Part shown: piece by piece, positions 43,562 through 52,102 of the stretch
How positions within the stretch are numbered: the first letter of the stretch is position 1
Layout: each line of letters begins with the position of its first letter
Assembly (NCBI GenBank): GCA_019694835.1
Contig: JAIBBE010000016.1
Location: 62,001 to 126,000 of the forward strand
Length of the DNA: 64,000 nt
Direction: 5' to 3'
Source: Fimbriimonadaceae bacterium
GTDB lineage: Bacteria > Armatimonadota > Fimbriimonadia > Fimbriimonadales > Fimbriimonadaceae
The notes under the pieces: generated by a model
Seen by the model: the letters and a program-made list of their open reading frames with translations, nothing else
Told to the model about the DNA's origin: nothing
Databases searched by the model: none
Translations under genes and position numbers: made by a program

Positions 43562-44781
43562 TACCCTTCCACCCGCATTTGGACTGCCCCGAACTGTACC
43601 AAGTCGCCAGGACGAAGGTCGATCTCGCCGGTCAGCTTGACGCCATTGACATAAGTGCCGTTGGTGCTGCCCGAATCGCGAACGGTCAGCCGTTCACCTT
43701 GACGGACGAGTTCGGCGTGTGAACGAGAGACACTGGACTCCCCAACCAGGGAAATCGCCAGTCCCGCTTCGCGACCCACTATTGAAGAGCCCTCGGCAAG
43801 CTCGAAACGCTGACCACCCGGACCGATCAATACAGGTTCACGGGGGCCAACTGGTACAGGAGCGGCGACCGGATCAGGGGTCGCGTTCGGATCGAGGATG
43901 ATCGGCTGGATCGGCTGCGGCTGCGGGGTGACCGGAATCGGGTCGACCGTTGCCCCGTCCTGATTGGGATCGGGCAGTCCCACTCCAAGTTTCTTCAGAT
44001 TGTCCTCGACCACTTTGGGGTTCTGTTTCGCGTAATGCAGGAAGAACCAAACCCCGCCGATCACGATCGCCAATCCGAACAGATACACCACGATCGTGCC
44101 GAGGGGCCGACTGGGCGGCGTTTCGACGGCCTTCTTCGGCGTTTCGTCGGCCTTGGAACCTGCCGTCTTTGATCCGGCTGGCTCCACAACCGCAACGTCC
44201 TCGGCGACGGCGACCGTCAGTTTCGGGTTGGCCTCGGTCGGCTTGGTGAGATCGAAGATCTGGGCGGGCAAGGTCTTGGTCTGCTCGCCTGACTTGACTT
44301 GAACGACCACCTTGATTTGTCCAAGTCTTAAGGCATAGAAGCTAACTTCACCGTTATCCGATGGTGCGAGAAAGACGGAGGGCTTTCGCTCACCGTCCTC
44401 GACCTGCACCATTCCCCCCGCGACAGGCTTCCCTCCATGCTCGACCCGAACGGTGGTTCGGAAGATGCGATTGAAGGCTGACGGTCCGACCTTCAGGACC
44501 TCGGAAGAGCCTTTCTTGCCCGAAAGCTGAAGTTCGGCGAGCAACCCACTCGTTTTGTCCCAGACGAACAGCCGATCTTTTGCGCCAACGTCCTCGTTAG
44601 GAAGGACCACGGACTTTTCATCCGTTTTCTGCGAAGCGCTTGGTGCAGCGGTGGGGAGGTCTGCTGAAAACCAAAGTTCTCGCGGAGCGGGGCTCTCGAA
44701 TTGCACGGTCAGGGATCCGGCGGCCCACGCAGATTGGGTGATCCACCAGACGAAGAGGCAGCCCGCGAACTTACCTAGCAC
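43561..44781 (-). CDS. Membrane-anchored FHA-domain protein
   Basis: A 406-residue protein. Signal peptide or N-terminal anchor (about 1-20), an extracytoplasmic beta-rich region (about 25-190), one transmembrane helix (about 226-248, TIVVYLFGLAIVIGGVWFFL), a Pro-rich linker, and a cytosolic C-terminal FHA domain (about 320-406, SIVGREAGLAISLVGESSVSRSHAEL, DSGSTNGTYVNGVKL). It could pass a signal across the membrane to a phosphothreonine-binding output. It overlaps the nnr gene by 7 bases and the second FHA gene by 1, so the three are one operon. Confidence 0.85.
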   Translation of the reverse strand: MLGKFAGCLFVWWITQSAWAAGSLTVQFESPAPRELWFSADLPTAAPSASQKTDEKSVVLPNEDVGAKDRLFVWDKTSGLLAELQLSGKKGSSEVLKVGPSAFNRIFRTTVRVEHGGKPVAGGMVQVEDGERKPSVFLAPSDNGEVSFYALRLGQIKVVVQVKSGEQTKTLPAQIFDLTKPTEANPKLTVAVAEDVAVVEPAGSKTAGSKADETPKKAVETPPSRPLGTIVVYLFGLAIVIGGVWFFLHYAKQNPKVVEDNLKKLGVGLPDPNQDGATVDPIPVTPQPQPIQPIILDPNATPDPVAAPVPVGPREPVLIGPGGQRFELAEGSSIVGREAGLAISLVGESSVSRSHAELVRQGERLTVRDSGSTNGTYVNGVKLTGEIDLRPGDLVQFGAVQMRVEG

Positions 44782-46307
44782 GACGCCGTTAGTTTAGCGC
44801 GTGCCTTTGGCAAGGCGTTGGCGACATCGCTCGCCACGTATCCAATCGGCGCAATTTCAGATGCACAGAGGTCCCCGGCGAGTCCGTGCCAGTAGGCAGC
44901 GCAGGTGGCTGCACAATACGGAGGCAACTCTTGGGACAGCAGGGTCGCGATGACCCCACCTAGAACGTCACCCATCCCCCCGGACGCCATGCCCGAGTTG
45001 CCGGTGCAGTTCACCATCAGCGGCTGTTCGACGTCGCCGATGATGCTGTAGGGTCCCTTGAGGAGAATCGTTTTGTTAAACTTTTCGACTGCTTGATGAA
45101 CAGTTCGGAATCGATCCGACTGGATTTCGGCGGTGCTGCTTTCGAGCAAGCGGCTCATTTCGCCCGGATGAGGCGTCAAAACACACTCAATCTCCGGGAG
45201 GGGAACGCCGTGACTCACGGAGTTCAGTGCATCGGCGTCGATCACGCTCGGCGTTTCCCATTGTGCCCACACCCGGCCCAGGAACTCGCGAACGGCGGCA
45301 TCATGAGTGAGCCCGGGTCCGAAAAGGGCGGCGTGATAGCTGTGCTGGCGATCGAGCAACTGCATGGCGGCATCGGGATGAACCACGCCATCCATGGACT
45401 CCAGAGGGAGCAGAATCGCCTCTGGGACGTTGGCAGCGACTGCGTGGCAGACTTCTTCGACGCCCGCCACCGTCACCAATCCCGCCCCCGATCTCAGCGC
45501 CGAGCGGGCGGCGAGGGATGCCGCCCCTGGCATCCGCCGACTTCCCGCGACAATCAAGATGTGCCCATTCTCGCCCTTATGGCTCGCGCGCAGCCGCTCG
45601 GGCAACAGCGAGAGGACCCAATCCGGACTGACGAGCCGAGCGTCGGTGGGTTGAGTCAGCAGGGCGCTCGGGTAGCCGATGTCAGCGACAGTCCAGTAGC
45701 CCGCGTGCTCCAAGCCTAGACCCTGAAAGAGGAATGGCTTGGGGAACCCAAAAGTGACGGTTCGGAGCGCCCAAACGCTCTCGCCCAGATCGCCGCCGGT
45801 ATCGGTGCAGATCCCGCTGGGAACATCGACCGAAACGACGGGGACGCCGCTGCGGTTGATGATCCGGATCGCTTCGAGAATCGGGCCGTGCAACTCGCCG
45901 CAGGCTCCAGTTCCCAACAGTGCGTCGACCACGAGGTCACGGCAGCCAAGGCAGTCGGCTTTGCGAATCCAGCGGGCGTCGTCGTGGAAGATCGGGTGAA
46001 CGCCTTGGGCTCGGGCGATCGCGAGCTGGGTTCGTGCGTCCGGAGAAAGCTCGCCTTCCTGGCAAGCCACAAGGCAGTCGACGTGAAACCCTTGCTCCAA
46101 GGCCAGTCGCGAGACCACCATGCCGTCGCCGCCGTTATTGCCTTTGCCACACATAACGGTCACGCGTCCGCCTTCGGGGAGCAATTCGCGGACGACTTCG
46201 AAGACGGCCAAACCGGCCCGCTCCATCAGCACGACCGCCGGCACGCCGTACTCGGTCATCGCGGCTTGGTCGAGCTCGCGGCTCTGTTGGGCGTTGGCAA
46301 TCCACAT
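44775..46307 (-). CDS. nnr: Bifunctional NAD(P)H-hydrate epimerase/dehydratase
   Basis: A 510-residue metabolite-repair enzyme that interconverts NAD(P)HX epimers and dehydrates S-NAD(P)HX with ADP. N-terminal YjeF-N epimerase domain (about 1-210; CGKGNNGGDGMVVSRLA, VDALLGTGACG, SVDVPSGICTDTG). C-terminal ribokinase-like dehydratase domain (about 220-505; GENGHILIVAGSRRMPGAASLAARSALRSGAG, LTPHPGEMSRLL, LLKGPYSIIGD, GNSGMASGGMGDVLGGVIA). The joined order is that of bacterial Nnr. It is the first gene of the FHA operon, a common but unexplained mix of metabolism and signalling genes. Confidence 0.95.
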   Translation of the reverse strand: MWIANAQQSRELDQAAMTEYGVPAVVLMERAGLAVFEVVRELLPEGGRVTVMCGKGNNGGDGMVVSRLALEQGFHVDCLVACQEGELSPDARTQLAIARAQGVHPIFHDDARWIRKADCLGCRDLVVDALLGTGACGELHGPILEAIRIINRSGVPVVSVDVPSGICTDTGGDLGESVWALRTVTFGFPKPFLFQGLGLEHAGYWTVADIGYPSALLTQPTDARLVSPDWVLSLLPERLRASHKGENGHILIVAGSRRMPGAASLAARSALRSGAGLVTVAGVEEVCHAVAANVPEAILLPLESMDGVVHPDAAMQLLDRQHSYHAALFGPGLTHDAAVREFLGRVWAQWETPSVIDADALNSVSHGVPLPEIECVLTPHPGEMSRLLESSTAEIQSDRFRTVHQAVEKFNKTILLKGPYSIIGDVEQPLMVNCTGNSGMASGGMGDVLGGVIATLLSQELPPYCAATCAAYWHGLAGDLCASEIAPIGYVASDVANALPKARAKLTASC

Positions 46308-46437
46308 GGCTGTGCAATGCTACGTCAGGTTCGGCTGAATTGGTAGCGTGGCTTCCAGAAATTCCACTGAAGCACTGTTCGTCAATCTCAAGTTCGAACT
46401 CGAAGCGAACTCGTGTTGGGAAAAAACGGGATTTCGG

Positions 46438-46471
46438 GTGGCCGGGGTGATGAATTGTGCACCCCGGCCAC
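46438..46471. repeat. Family A palindromic repeat, copy 3 (collapsed)
   Basis: GTGGCCGGGG, 14 bases, CCCCGGCCAC. It equals one arm of the family joined directly to the closing bases of the other, as if the spacer and most of one arm had been deleted. It lies just past the 3' end of the export-protein gene. Confidence 0.8.
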
Positions 46472-46486
46472 CCACCGTCATACGAC

Positions 46487-47470
46487 CTAGCCGCCGATGT
46501 TGAAGATCGCGTTGTCGCGGAAGAAGCGATCGAGGAAGAAGAGCGAGTTGACGATGTTCGCCAATCGATCCCAGTCCGGAGTCTTGGTTTCCGGCACGTA
46601 GACGATATCGCCCGGTTCCAGCATGAAGTTCTGAGCGGTGTCGCCCTTCTTCACGAACTTGACGATGTCCGATCGGATGCGGAGGAAGCTCCCCGGAAGC
46701 CCGGCTTTTTCGCGGATCACGACGATCTCGCTGAACTTGGACACGTATCGGATTTGACCCCGGGCCAAGCCGATCGCGTCCATGACCGTCATCGGCTCGC
46801 TGTAGGGGAAGGTTCCCGGCTGCTGCACGGCACCCAGCACGACGATGCGGTTGCGTGTATCTTCGGGGACGGTCAGCTCGTCGCCATCGTCAACCTTGTA
46901 GTTCTGCGTCAGGTCGCCCTTCCTCAACATCGAGTTGAGATCGATCGGGATGAGTTCGTTCGTACCTGCCCTTCGCAGCGTGACGCGCTTGAGATTGGCT
47001 CGCGAACTGCCGGACTGGCTTTCGAGAATCGTGCCGCCCGCATAGCTGAGCAGGGTGAGCACGGTATCGCCGGGACGCATGTCGTATACGCCAGGCCGGT
47101 TCACCATTCCCAAGACACTCGCCTTCACCGGGCGATAGCGGAAGATGGTCACCGAGACGATCGGATTGCGGAGCTTGAGCTTCTCCATATAGAGCCGCTT
47201 GAGTTCCGCTTCGACTTCAGCCGTGGTTTTGCCCTGAACATAGACAGTGCCGACGAACGGAGCGCTGATGTTGCCGTCGCGTCCTACCGGAATCTGGGCG
47301 TTCACCTGAGCTTCGTTGTAAACCTGGATGGTGAGAATGTCTTCTGGCTGAAGCCGGTACGTGGGGTCTTGGGCACGGGCGAACCCGGCCATCAGGACCA
47401 AACACCACACCGCGAGGACCACGAGGAGTGGTCTCGGGTTCAATTTCTCGCTTCCCTGCGAAACTTTCAT
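46487..47470 (-). CDS. Polysaccharide export (Wza-type) protein
   Basis: A 327-residue exported protein. Signal peptide ends near GFARA; there is no lipobox, unlike Wza. The poly-export domain (about 38-120, DPTYRLQPEDILTIQVYNEAQVNAQIPVGRDGNISAPFVGTVYVQGKT) is followed by two SLBB domains (ASVLGMVNRPGVYDMRPGDTVLTLLSYAGG, IVVLGAVQQPGTFPYSEPMTVMDAI) and a C-terminal stretch (LFFLDRFF) that may sit at the outer membrane. It probably forms the outer part of a polysaccharide export channel. No polymerase, Wzc or glycosyltransferase is adjacent. Confidence 0.9.
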   Translation of the reverse strand: MKVSQGSEKLNPRPLLVVLAVWCLVLMAGFARAQDPTYRLQPEDILTIQVYNEAQVNAQIPVGRDGNISAPFVGTVYVQGKTTAEVEAELKRLYMEKLKLRNPIVSVTIFRYRPVKASVLGMVNRPGVYDMRPGDTVLTLLSYAGGTILESQSGSSRANLKRVTLRRAGTNELIPIDLNSMLRKGDLTQNYKVDDGDELTVPEDTRNRIVVLGAVQQPGTFPYSEPMTVMDAIGLARGQIRYVSKFSEIVVIREKAGLPGSFLRIRSDIVKFVKKGDTAQNFMLEPGDIVYVPETKTPDWDRLANIVNSLFFLDRFFRDNAIFNIGG

Positions 47471-47510
47471 ACGAACCTCGCCGTTACTTTACCCGTTCGA
47501 TTGCCTGCTG

Positions 47511-48191
47511 TCACGCTTTTCGACGCTTGCCTTCGATCACAACCGTAAACTCGCCCTTGCGGGGCATCGTCGAGGCCGTCGGCATGTCGGGCAGCGTAAC
47601 CCGGCAAATCTGCTGGTGCATCTTCGTTAATTCTCGGCAGAATGCGATTCTTCTGGAGCCAAGCGCCGCATAAGCGACCTCAGCGAGCTTTTCAACGCGA
47701 AAGGGGGACTCGAAAAGGACCAGAGTCAGGGTGGAATCGGCGAATGCCCCAAGTTGTTCCTTCATCGCCCCTTCCTTTCGCGGCAGGAAGCCCAAGAAGG
47801 CGAATTGCTGGGCGAAGAATCCGCTGAGCATCAGGGCGGTGGTCACCGCGCTGGGACCCGGAATCGCGTCGACCTCGAGATCTCTTTCTAGGCACAAGTC
47901 GGTCAAGAGTGCACCGGGATCGCTGATTCCCGGCGTTCCCGCGTCGGTCAGGAGGGCCGCCGTCGATCCTGCTTCGATCTCGTCGGCATATTCCGCGATT
48001 TTGCCCGGCCCCGTGTGCTCGTTGAGCAACCGCATCGGCTTTTTGATGGCCAGGTGGTGGCCGAGTTTTCCACTGACCCGCGAGTCCTCCACGAGCCAGA
48101 AATCGGCTTCCGTGAGCGCCGTCACCGCCCTCGGCGAGAGGTCGCCCAGATTGCCGATCGGGCCGGCGACGGAGATCAGACGTCCGCTCAT
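47511..48191 (-). CDS. rsmI: 16S rRNA (cytidine1402-2'-O)-methyltransferase RsmI
   Basis: A 226-residue SAM-dependent methyltransferase of the tetrapyrrole-methylase fold. RsmI marks: SVAGPIGNLGDLSPRAV, EDSRVSGKLGHHL, LLNEHTGPGKI, LLTDAGTPGISDPG, IPGPSAVTTALMLSGF, FLGFLPRK, FESPFRV, FCRELTKMHQQI. ATG 48191 is chosen because it gives the family N-terminus (MSGRLISVAGP). It is shorter than the E. coli protein (286), lacking the C-terminal extension, which is common in non-proteobacterial forms. Confidence 0.93.
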   Translation of the reverse strand: MSGRLISVAGPIGNLGDLSPRAVTALTEADFWLVEDSRVSGKLGHHLAIKKPMRLLNEHTGPGKIAEYADEIEAGSTAALLTDAGTPGISDPGALLTDLCLERDLEVDAIPGPSAVTTALMLSGFFAQQFAFLGFLPRKEGAMKEQLGAFADSTLTLVLFESPFRVEKLAEVAYAALGSRRIAFCRELTKMHQQICRVTLPDMPTASTMPRKGEFTVVIEGKRRKA

Positions 48192-48244
48192 CGCCCTACT
48201 TTGGCACGACACCGCGCCGGTTCGCGGTATTCTCCAGTTCCCCC

Positions 48245-50830
48245 ATGGACCCATTCGGCGAAGACCGCCAAGACCTTACCGGCAGCCTCATCTCGATGGA
48301 GTTTGGGCCAGGCGGGCGTATTTTCCAGCTTTGGGCCTCCGATCCGGCTCTGCCCGACGAGGGCGAGGACTTCCAATTCGTGCTGCCGCCCCTCAGCTTT
48401 GGCGAAGAGAATGCGGAAGATCTCTATCCCGGCACCATCCTCATTTCCGCCCGAACTGACCCCCATCAACCTTGGATGTCGAGCCGCAACGCGGTCGCGA
48501 CATCGCTTTTCGATCTCGATCAAGAGGAAGGATTCGAAGCAGATCGCGTTGCGTTCGACTATCAATTCCCGTTCCTCGAAGATATCCAGGCCACCGGACG
48601 CTTCTATGAGGTTGCCGGTGTCTTGCCCCAGATCGTATGGGACCTCGAAATCCGCAATCGAGGCAAGAAGACGATCGAAATCGGTGAGCTTGGCTTCCCG
48701 CTTGCCTTGAACAACTTTTACGATGGCTTCGGATGGAGCGATGAGCAGCTGAAGCGGTTGTGGACGAGCCGTCTGTACATCCACAAATTCATCGGCGGTG
48801 CCGCCAGCTGGGTCTTCGCCCAACGGATGACGGCCGAACCGCCCGGACTCTTGATCTTCCCGGGAGACGGCACCGGATGGGAGCTATTTGCCCACATTCC
48901 CGCCTCTCTGAACACGCCGCACCAGTGGGAAGGCATTCCAGTCGTCTACATCTACTCCCGCGCGACCATCGACCGGGAAGGCTGGCGCGGCTGGTTCAAC
49001 GAGCATTCGTCGCTGATCTTGGAGGCAGGTGATTCGCGAACGTTCCAAATGCGCTTCGTGCCGACCGACCGCGACAAGCAAGACGGCGTCCATCAAACCT
49101 TGGCCCTCCTGGAGCGGCCGACGATGCGCGTTCTGCCCAGTGCGGTCGCGCCCATCGATGTTGGCATCGGCCTCGAAGTCGCCGGGACCTCGGTCAAACG
49201 CTTCTTCGTCTCTCGCGAAGCTGCCATCGAGACGGATACCGACGACGAGGTCAGCTTCTGCTTCGTCAAGCCGAAGGAGCCGGGTCCGCTGCGCGTGTCG
49301 TTCGAAGACAAAGACGGCAGGCTCAGCCATGCGCACCTGATGTTCACCGAGCCGATCGAGAGCCTCATCCGAAAGCGGGCGAAGTGGATTGTTGACAACC
49401 AGGTGTTCCGGGCCGAAAACGAGCGCTTGGACGCAGCCATTCTCCTCACGAACACCGTCACGGGCGAAAAGGTGCTCGACTCGGAAGAGTATGAGGGTGC
49501 AAGCGGGATCGAATGCTCGCTCGCGGACGCCCTGTTCCTCGCCGAGAAGAACGCGCACTATCCCGAGCGCGCCGAGATCAAGATCCTGGACGACTACGTC
49601 GATGAGTTCCTGCTCAACGCGATCCAAAACCCGGGGGACATGTCGGTGGCGAGCGTCTTGGCGACGAGCACCTCGATGGGCACTTACTCGGGCCGTCCGC
49701 TGACGTACCCGGACGTTTTTAACCTGTATTACGCGATGTATCGCATCGCGGCGACCTACGGCGAAACCCGTCACGACGCGAAGTACTATCTAGAAGCCGC
49801 CGCCTCGACTGCCCTCGCCATGTTCCAGTTCGGATGGCGGCATTACGTCCGCACCGTGGGCATTCTCGGCTATGCGCGCATCTATGACATGCTCGAGGAC
49901 CTCCGCAAAGAGCAGATTTCGACCTTCGAGCAGCTTGAGCGGCAGGTACGAAGCAAGGCCCGCGAAATGGTCAAGCAGCAATACCCCTACGCGGGCGAGA
50001 GTGTGCTGGACACATCGGGCTTCGAAGAGGTTTATCACGCCGCGCTCTACCTTGACGATGACGAGCATCTCGAACGGACGATGCGGTGCGCGTACGCCGC
50101 CCGCTCTTTGGCTCCGAGTTGGTGGTGGTATGGCAGCGACAAGCGGAGCTGGGACGGGGCCGATTCGACGCCCCTGCGCGCACTGATCGATCGAGGCGAG
50201 GCTTGCCTGGCTCACACGACGATGCCGAACAGCCTGATGTTCTTCGCCAGTCTCGATCGCGATTACCTCGCTTTGCCCGATGCTTATATGCGGCTGGCGT
50301 TTGGTGGGCTGATGGGTCCGTGGGCGCTGGTGCGTTCGGACGGTGCCGCAAGCATGTGCTTCTGCCCCGATTTGAGCTCCAAGCACTTCGGCTACAACCC
50401 GTACACCGGCGCGAGCGGCCTTGGCTACTACCACTACCTTCGTGGGGCTGGCGCGTATGTGCTACCGAACCGAAATCTCGGCGTCTTTACGTTCGGATGC
50501 CACTTCAATGCCGACGAGGACAGCTACTTGGTCCGACCTTGGGATGGCTTGGGGCGACGGGTCGTGCTGAGGCAGATCGGGGCCGAGTTCCACACGGGTT
50601 TCGGTCGCATCATAGAACTCCGGCTTGGGCAGGATAAGACATGGGTCGACATTCAGATCGAAAACCCGGCCGACAAGACGATTTCAACCGAGGTGGTTCT
50701 CAAGGGAATGTGGGGGCGTAAACTCATGGTGCTTGGCCAAGAGTACGAGTGCTTGCGGGGAGAGGCAGTGGTGCCGGTGACCCTTCCCGCGAACCAGTCG
50801 ATCACACTCTCGGCAAAGGTGGTGAAGTAA
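48245..50830 (+). CDS. Large protein resembling DUF5695/glycoside-hydrolase-like proteins
   Basis: An 861-residue protein without signal peptide. The first 350 residues are beta-rich (galactose-mutarotase-like), and residues about 380-700 look like an alpha/alpha barrel (PDVFNLYYAMYRIAATYGETRHDAKYYLEAAASTALAMF, YPYAGESVLDTSGFEEVYHAALYLDDDEHLERTM), followed by a beta C-terminus. This layout and segments such as SSRNAVATSLFD suggest the DUF5695 family, which is linked to carbohydrate-active enzymes; this assignment is from memory of the pattern. Putative acidic residues cannot be assigned. The next gene overlaps its stop (TAATG). Confidence 0.6.
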   Translation: MDPFGEDRQDLTGSLISMEFGPGGRIFQLWASDPALPDEGEDFQFVLPPLSFGEENAEDLYPGTILISARTDPHQPWMSSRNAVATSLFDLDQEEGFEADRVAFDYQFPFLEDIQATGRFYEVAGVLPQIVWDLEIRNRGKKTIEIGELGFPLALNNFYDGFGWSDEQLKRLWTSRLYIHKFIGGAASWVFAQRMTAEPPGLLIFPGDGTGWELFAHIPASLNTPHQWEGIPVVYIYSRATIDREGWRGWFNEHSSLILEAGDSRTFQMRFVPTDRDKQDGVHQTLALLERPTMRVLPSAVAPIDVGIGLEVAGTSVKRFFVSREAAIETDTDDEVSFCFVKPKEPGPLRVSFEDKDGRLSHAHLMFTEPIESLIRKRAKWIVDNQVFRAENERLDAAILLTNTVTGEKVLDSEEYEGASGIECSLADALFLAEKNAHYPERAEIKILDDYVDEFLLNAIQNPGDMSVASVLATSTSMGTYSGRPLTYPDVFNLYYAMYRIAATYGETRHDAKYYLEAAASTALAMFQFGWRHYVRTVGILGYARIYDMLEDLRKEQISTFEQLERQVRSKAREMVKQQYPYAGESVLDTSGFEEVYHAALYLDDDEHLERTMRCAYAARSLAPSWWWYGSDKRSWDGADSTPLRALIDRGEACLAHTTMPNSLMFFASLDRDYLALPDAYMRLAFGGLMGPWALVRSDGAASMCFCPDLSSKHFGYNPYTGASGLGYYHYLRGAGAYVLPNRNLGVFTFGCHFNADEDSYLVRPWDGLGRRVVLRQIGAEFHTGFGRIIELRLGQDKTWVDIQIENPADKTISTEVVLKGMWGRKLMVLGQEYECLRGEAVVPVTLPANQSITLSAKVVK

Positions 50831-51177
50831 TGGAAATCCCAACCTGGTGGCTGGTCGTTTCGGCGGTTTTCTTTGTGCTCGGCTCGCTGCTGCTCATCGT
50901 GTTGATCGCGGTCGCGATCTATGTTGCTCAGAAGATCAGTGCTCTCTTCCAGAAGGTCAATTCCCTCAGCCAGCGCGTGGAGACGGTGTCAGGCAAGGTC
51001 GAAGATCTAGTCGCGAGTGCCAAGGAAGTCACGCTTCAGGCGCGTGGGGTCACCTCGACGCTGGGCGGCATCGCGACGAGCAGTGCGCACAAGCTGGAGA
51101 TCATTACGACCATACTGTTCGCAATCGGGGCATTGGGCAAAATGCGCCGCTCGATGGGCGCGCGCAAGAAGAAATAG
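50830..51177 (+). CDS. DUF948-like small membrane protein
   Basis: A 115-residue protein: one N-terminal transmembrane helix (about 8-33, VVSAVFFVLGSLLLIVLIAVAIYVA) followed by an amphipathic helix or coiled coil (ISALFQKVNSLSQRVETVSGKVEDLVASAKEVTLQARGV) and a basic tail. The pattern is that of DUF948/YtxG-like proteins, general-stress-associated in some bacteria. Start ATG overlaps the upstream stop by one base. Confidence 0.65.
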   Translation: MEIPTWWLVVSAVFFVLGSLLLIVLIAVAIYVAQKISALFQKVNSLSQRVETVSGKVEDLVASAKEVTLQARGVTSTLGGIATSSAHKLEIITTILFAIGALGKMRRSMGARKKK

Positions 51178-51182
51178 CTCCG

Positions 51183-51218
51183 AAAGGCACCTGTCGTTCG
51201 GCATGAGCCATCGGGCCC
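51183..51218 (+). promoter_or_regulatory. Conserved leader element, copy 2
   Basis: AAAGGCACCTGTC, CGGCATGAG, ATCGGGCCC: same words and order as 28392-28427. It can form GGCAC/GTGCC and TCGG/CCGA pairings. It precedes the paralogous exported protein by 76 bases. Confidence 0.5.
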
Positions 51219-51293
51219 GAGTGCCTCGTCTCCGTCAAGAGCATATCCGTCAAAGAGATCGCGTTACGACGCAATCCTCATTTGGAAACGGAT

Positions 51294-51827
51294 ATGCAAA
51301 AAAGAACCCTTACTACTCTCGTCACTCTGAGCGCGCTCGCTCTTCTCGGCGCCCAACAGGCCACCGCATCCATCAATGTTCCGATCATTGGAACTACGGC
51401 CACGTTCGGATTTCCCGATTTGCTATCGGTCAATCCTGTCGCCGTAAGTTTCAGCGACAATATTCGAATGACGATTGCTGGCGCTCCTTCGGGAGGCGGT
51501 AACAGCACAGTGGAAGCGCGGTTCAACGGACTCAACCCCGTTCTCGGAGCCGTCAATCCGGGACGCATCACCGTTGTCGTGGAAGGTCAGCGATCCCCTG
51601 GCGGTAATCTCTCGGTAGCCTTGTACAACTTCCAATCCGACTCGTTTGTCAACATGCCGAATCTTACGGGATTCGGAGCGACCGATACAATTCGTCGTTC
51701 GGTAATGGGTACGAACGTGCGGCGGTTTATCAACAACGTCGGGTCCATTCGGGTGCGCATTCGCTCAACGAGCGGAGCGCAAGGCCATCGCGTTCGCTTC
51801 GATCACGTAAGGATATTGGTCGACTAG
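51294..51827 (+). CDS. Small exported beta-rich protein (paralogue 2)
   Basis: A 177-residue protein with signal peptide (LTTLVTLSALALLGAQQATAS). The body is beta-rich; its end (LSVALYNFQSDSFVNM, RRFINNVGSIRVRIRSTSGAQGHRVRFDHVRILVD) matches in pattern the protein at 28481-28996. ATG 51294 is preferred to ATG 51282 since it places the basic residues at the start of the signal peptide. Function unknown. It shares with its paralogue both the upstream leader element and the downstream family A repeat. Confidence 0.65.
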   Translation: MQKRTLTTLVTLSALALLGAQQATASINVPIIGTTATFGFPDLLSVNPVAVSFSDNIRMTIAGAPSGGGNSTVEARFNGLNPVLGAVNPGRITVVVEGQRSPGGNLSVALYNFQSDSFVNMPNLTGFGATDTIRRSVMGTNVRRFINNVGSIRVRIRSTSGAQGHRVRFDHVRILVD

Positions 51828-51894
51828 AGATTACGTACGTGATGCCAAGTCCAGCAGACTCGAGCCGAGCCCCGTTGGCAAAATGCGTCTCTGG

Positions 51895-51993
51895 GTGGCC
51901 GGGGTGATGAATTGTGCACCCCGGCGCTGTCACCTGGATAAGCTGATCAGTTACTTGACAGAACCGGGGTGCACAATTCATCACCCCGGCCAC
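51895..51993. repeat. Family A palindromic repeat, copy 4
   Basis: GTGGCCGGGGTGATGAATTG... and its exact reverse complement, separated by a spacer of about 40 bases. It is flanked by GG and CC that extend the palindrome. Arms are perfect over about 30 bases, so this is probably the youngest copy. Confidence 0.9.
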
Positions 51994-52066
51994 CCATCTT
52001 CTGCATCTAACTAGATGCAACAAGGCCCATTCTTAGAACAAAGGAGGCTTGATCACTTAGAGTTTA

Positions 52067-52094
52067 TGCATCCCTCCTCCCACGGATGGATGCA
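52067..52094. repeat. Family C palindromic repeat, copy 3
   Basis: TGCATCC-CTCCTCCCACGGAT-GGATGCA: diverged relative of the family C core with the same CTCCCACGGATGG centre. It lies just beyond the 3' end of glnA. Confidence 0.6.
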
Positions 52095-52102
52095 CTCTTT
52101 CA

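Noticed and set aside
7210..52094. CRISPR array
   Set aside because: Repeats are palindromic and scattered singly, with no regular array of repeats and spacers and no cas genes.
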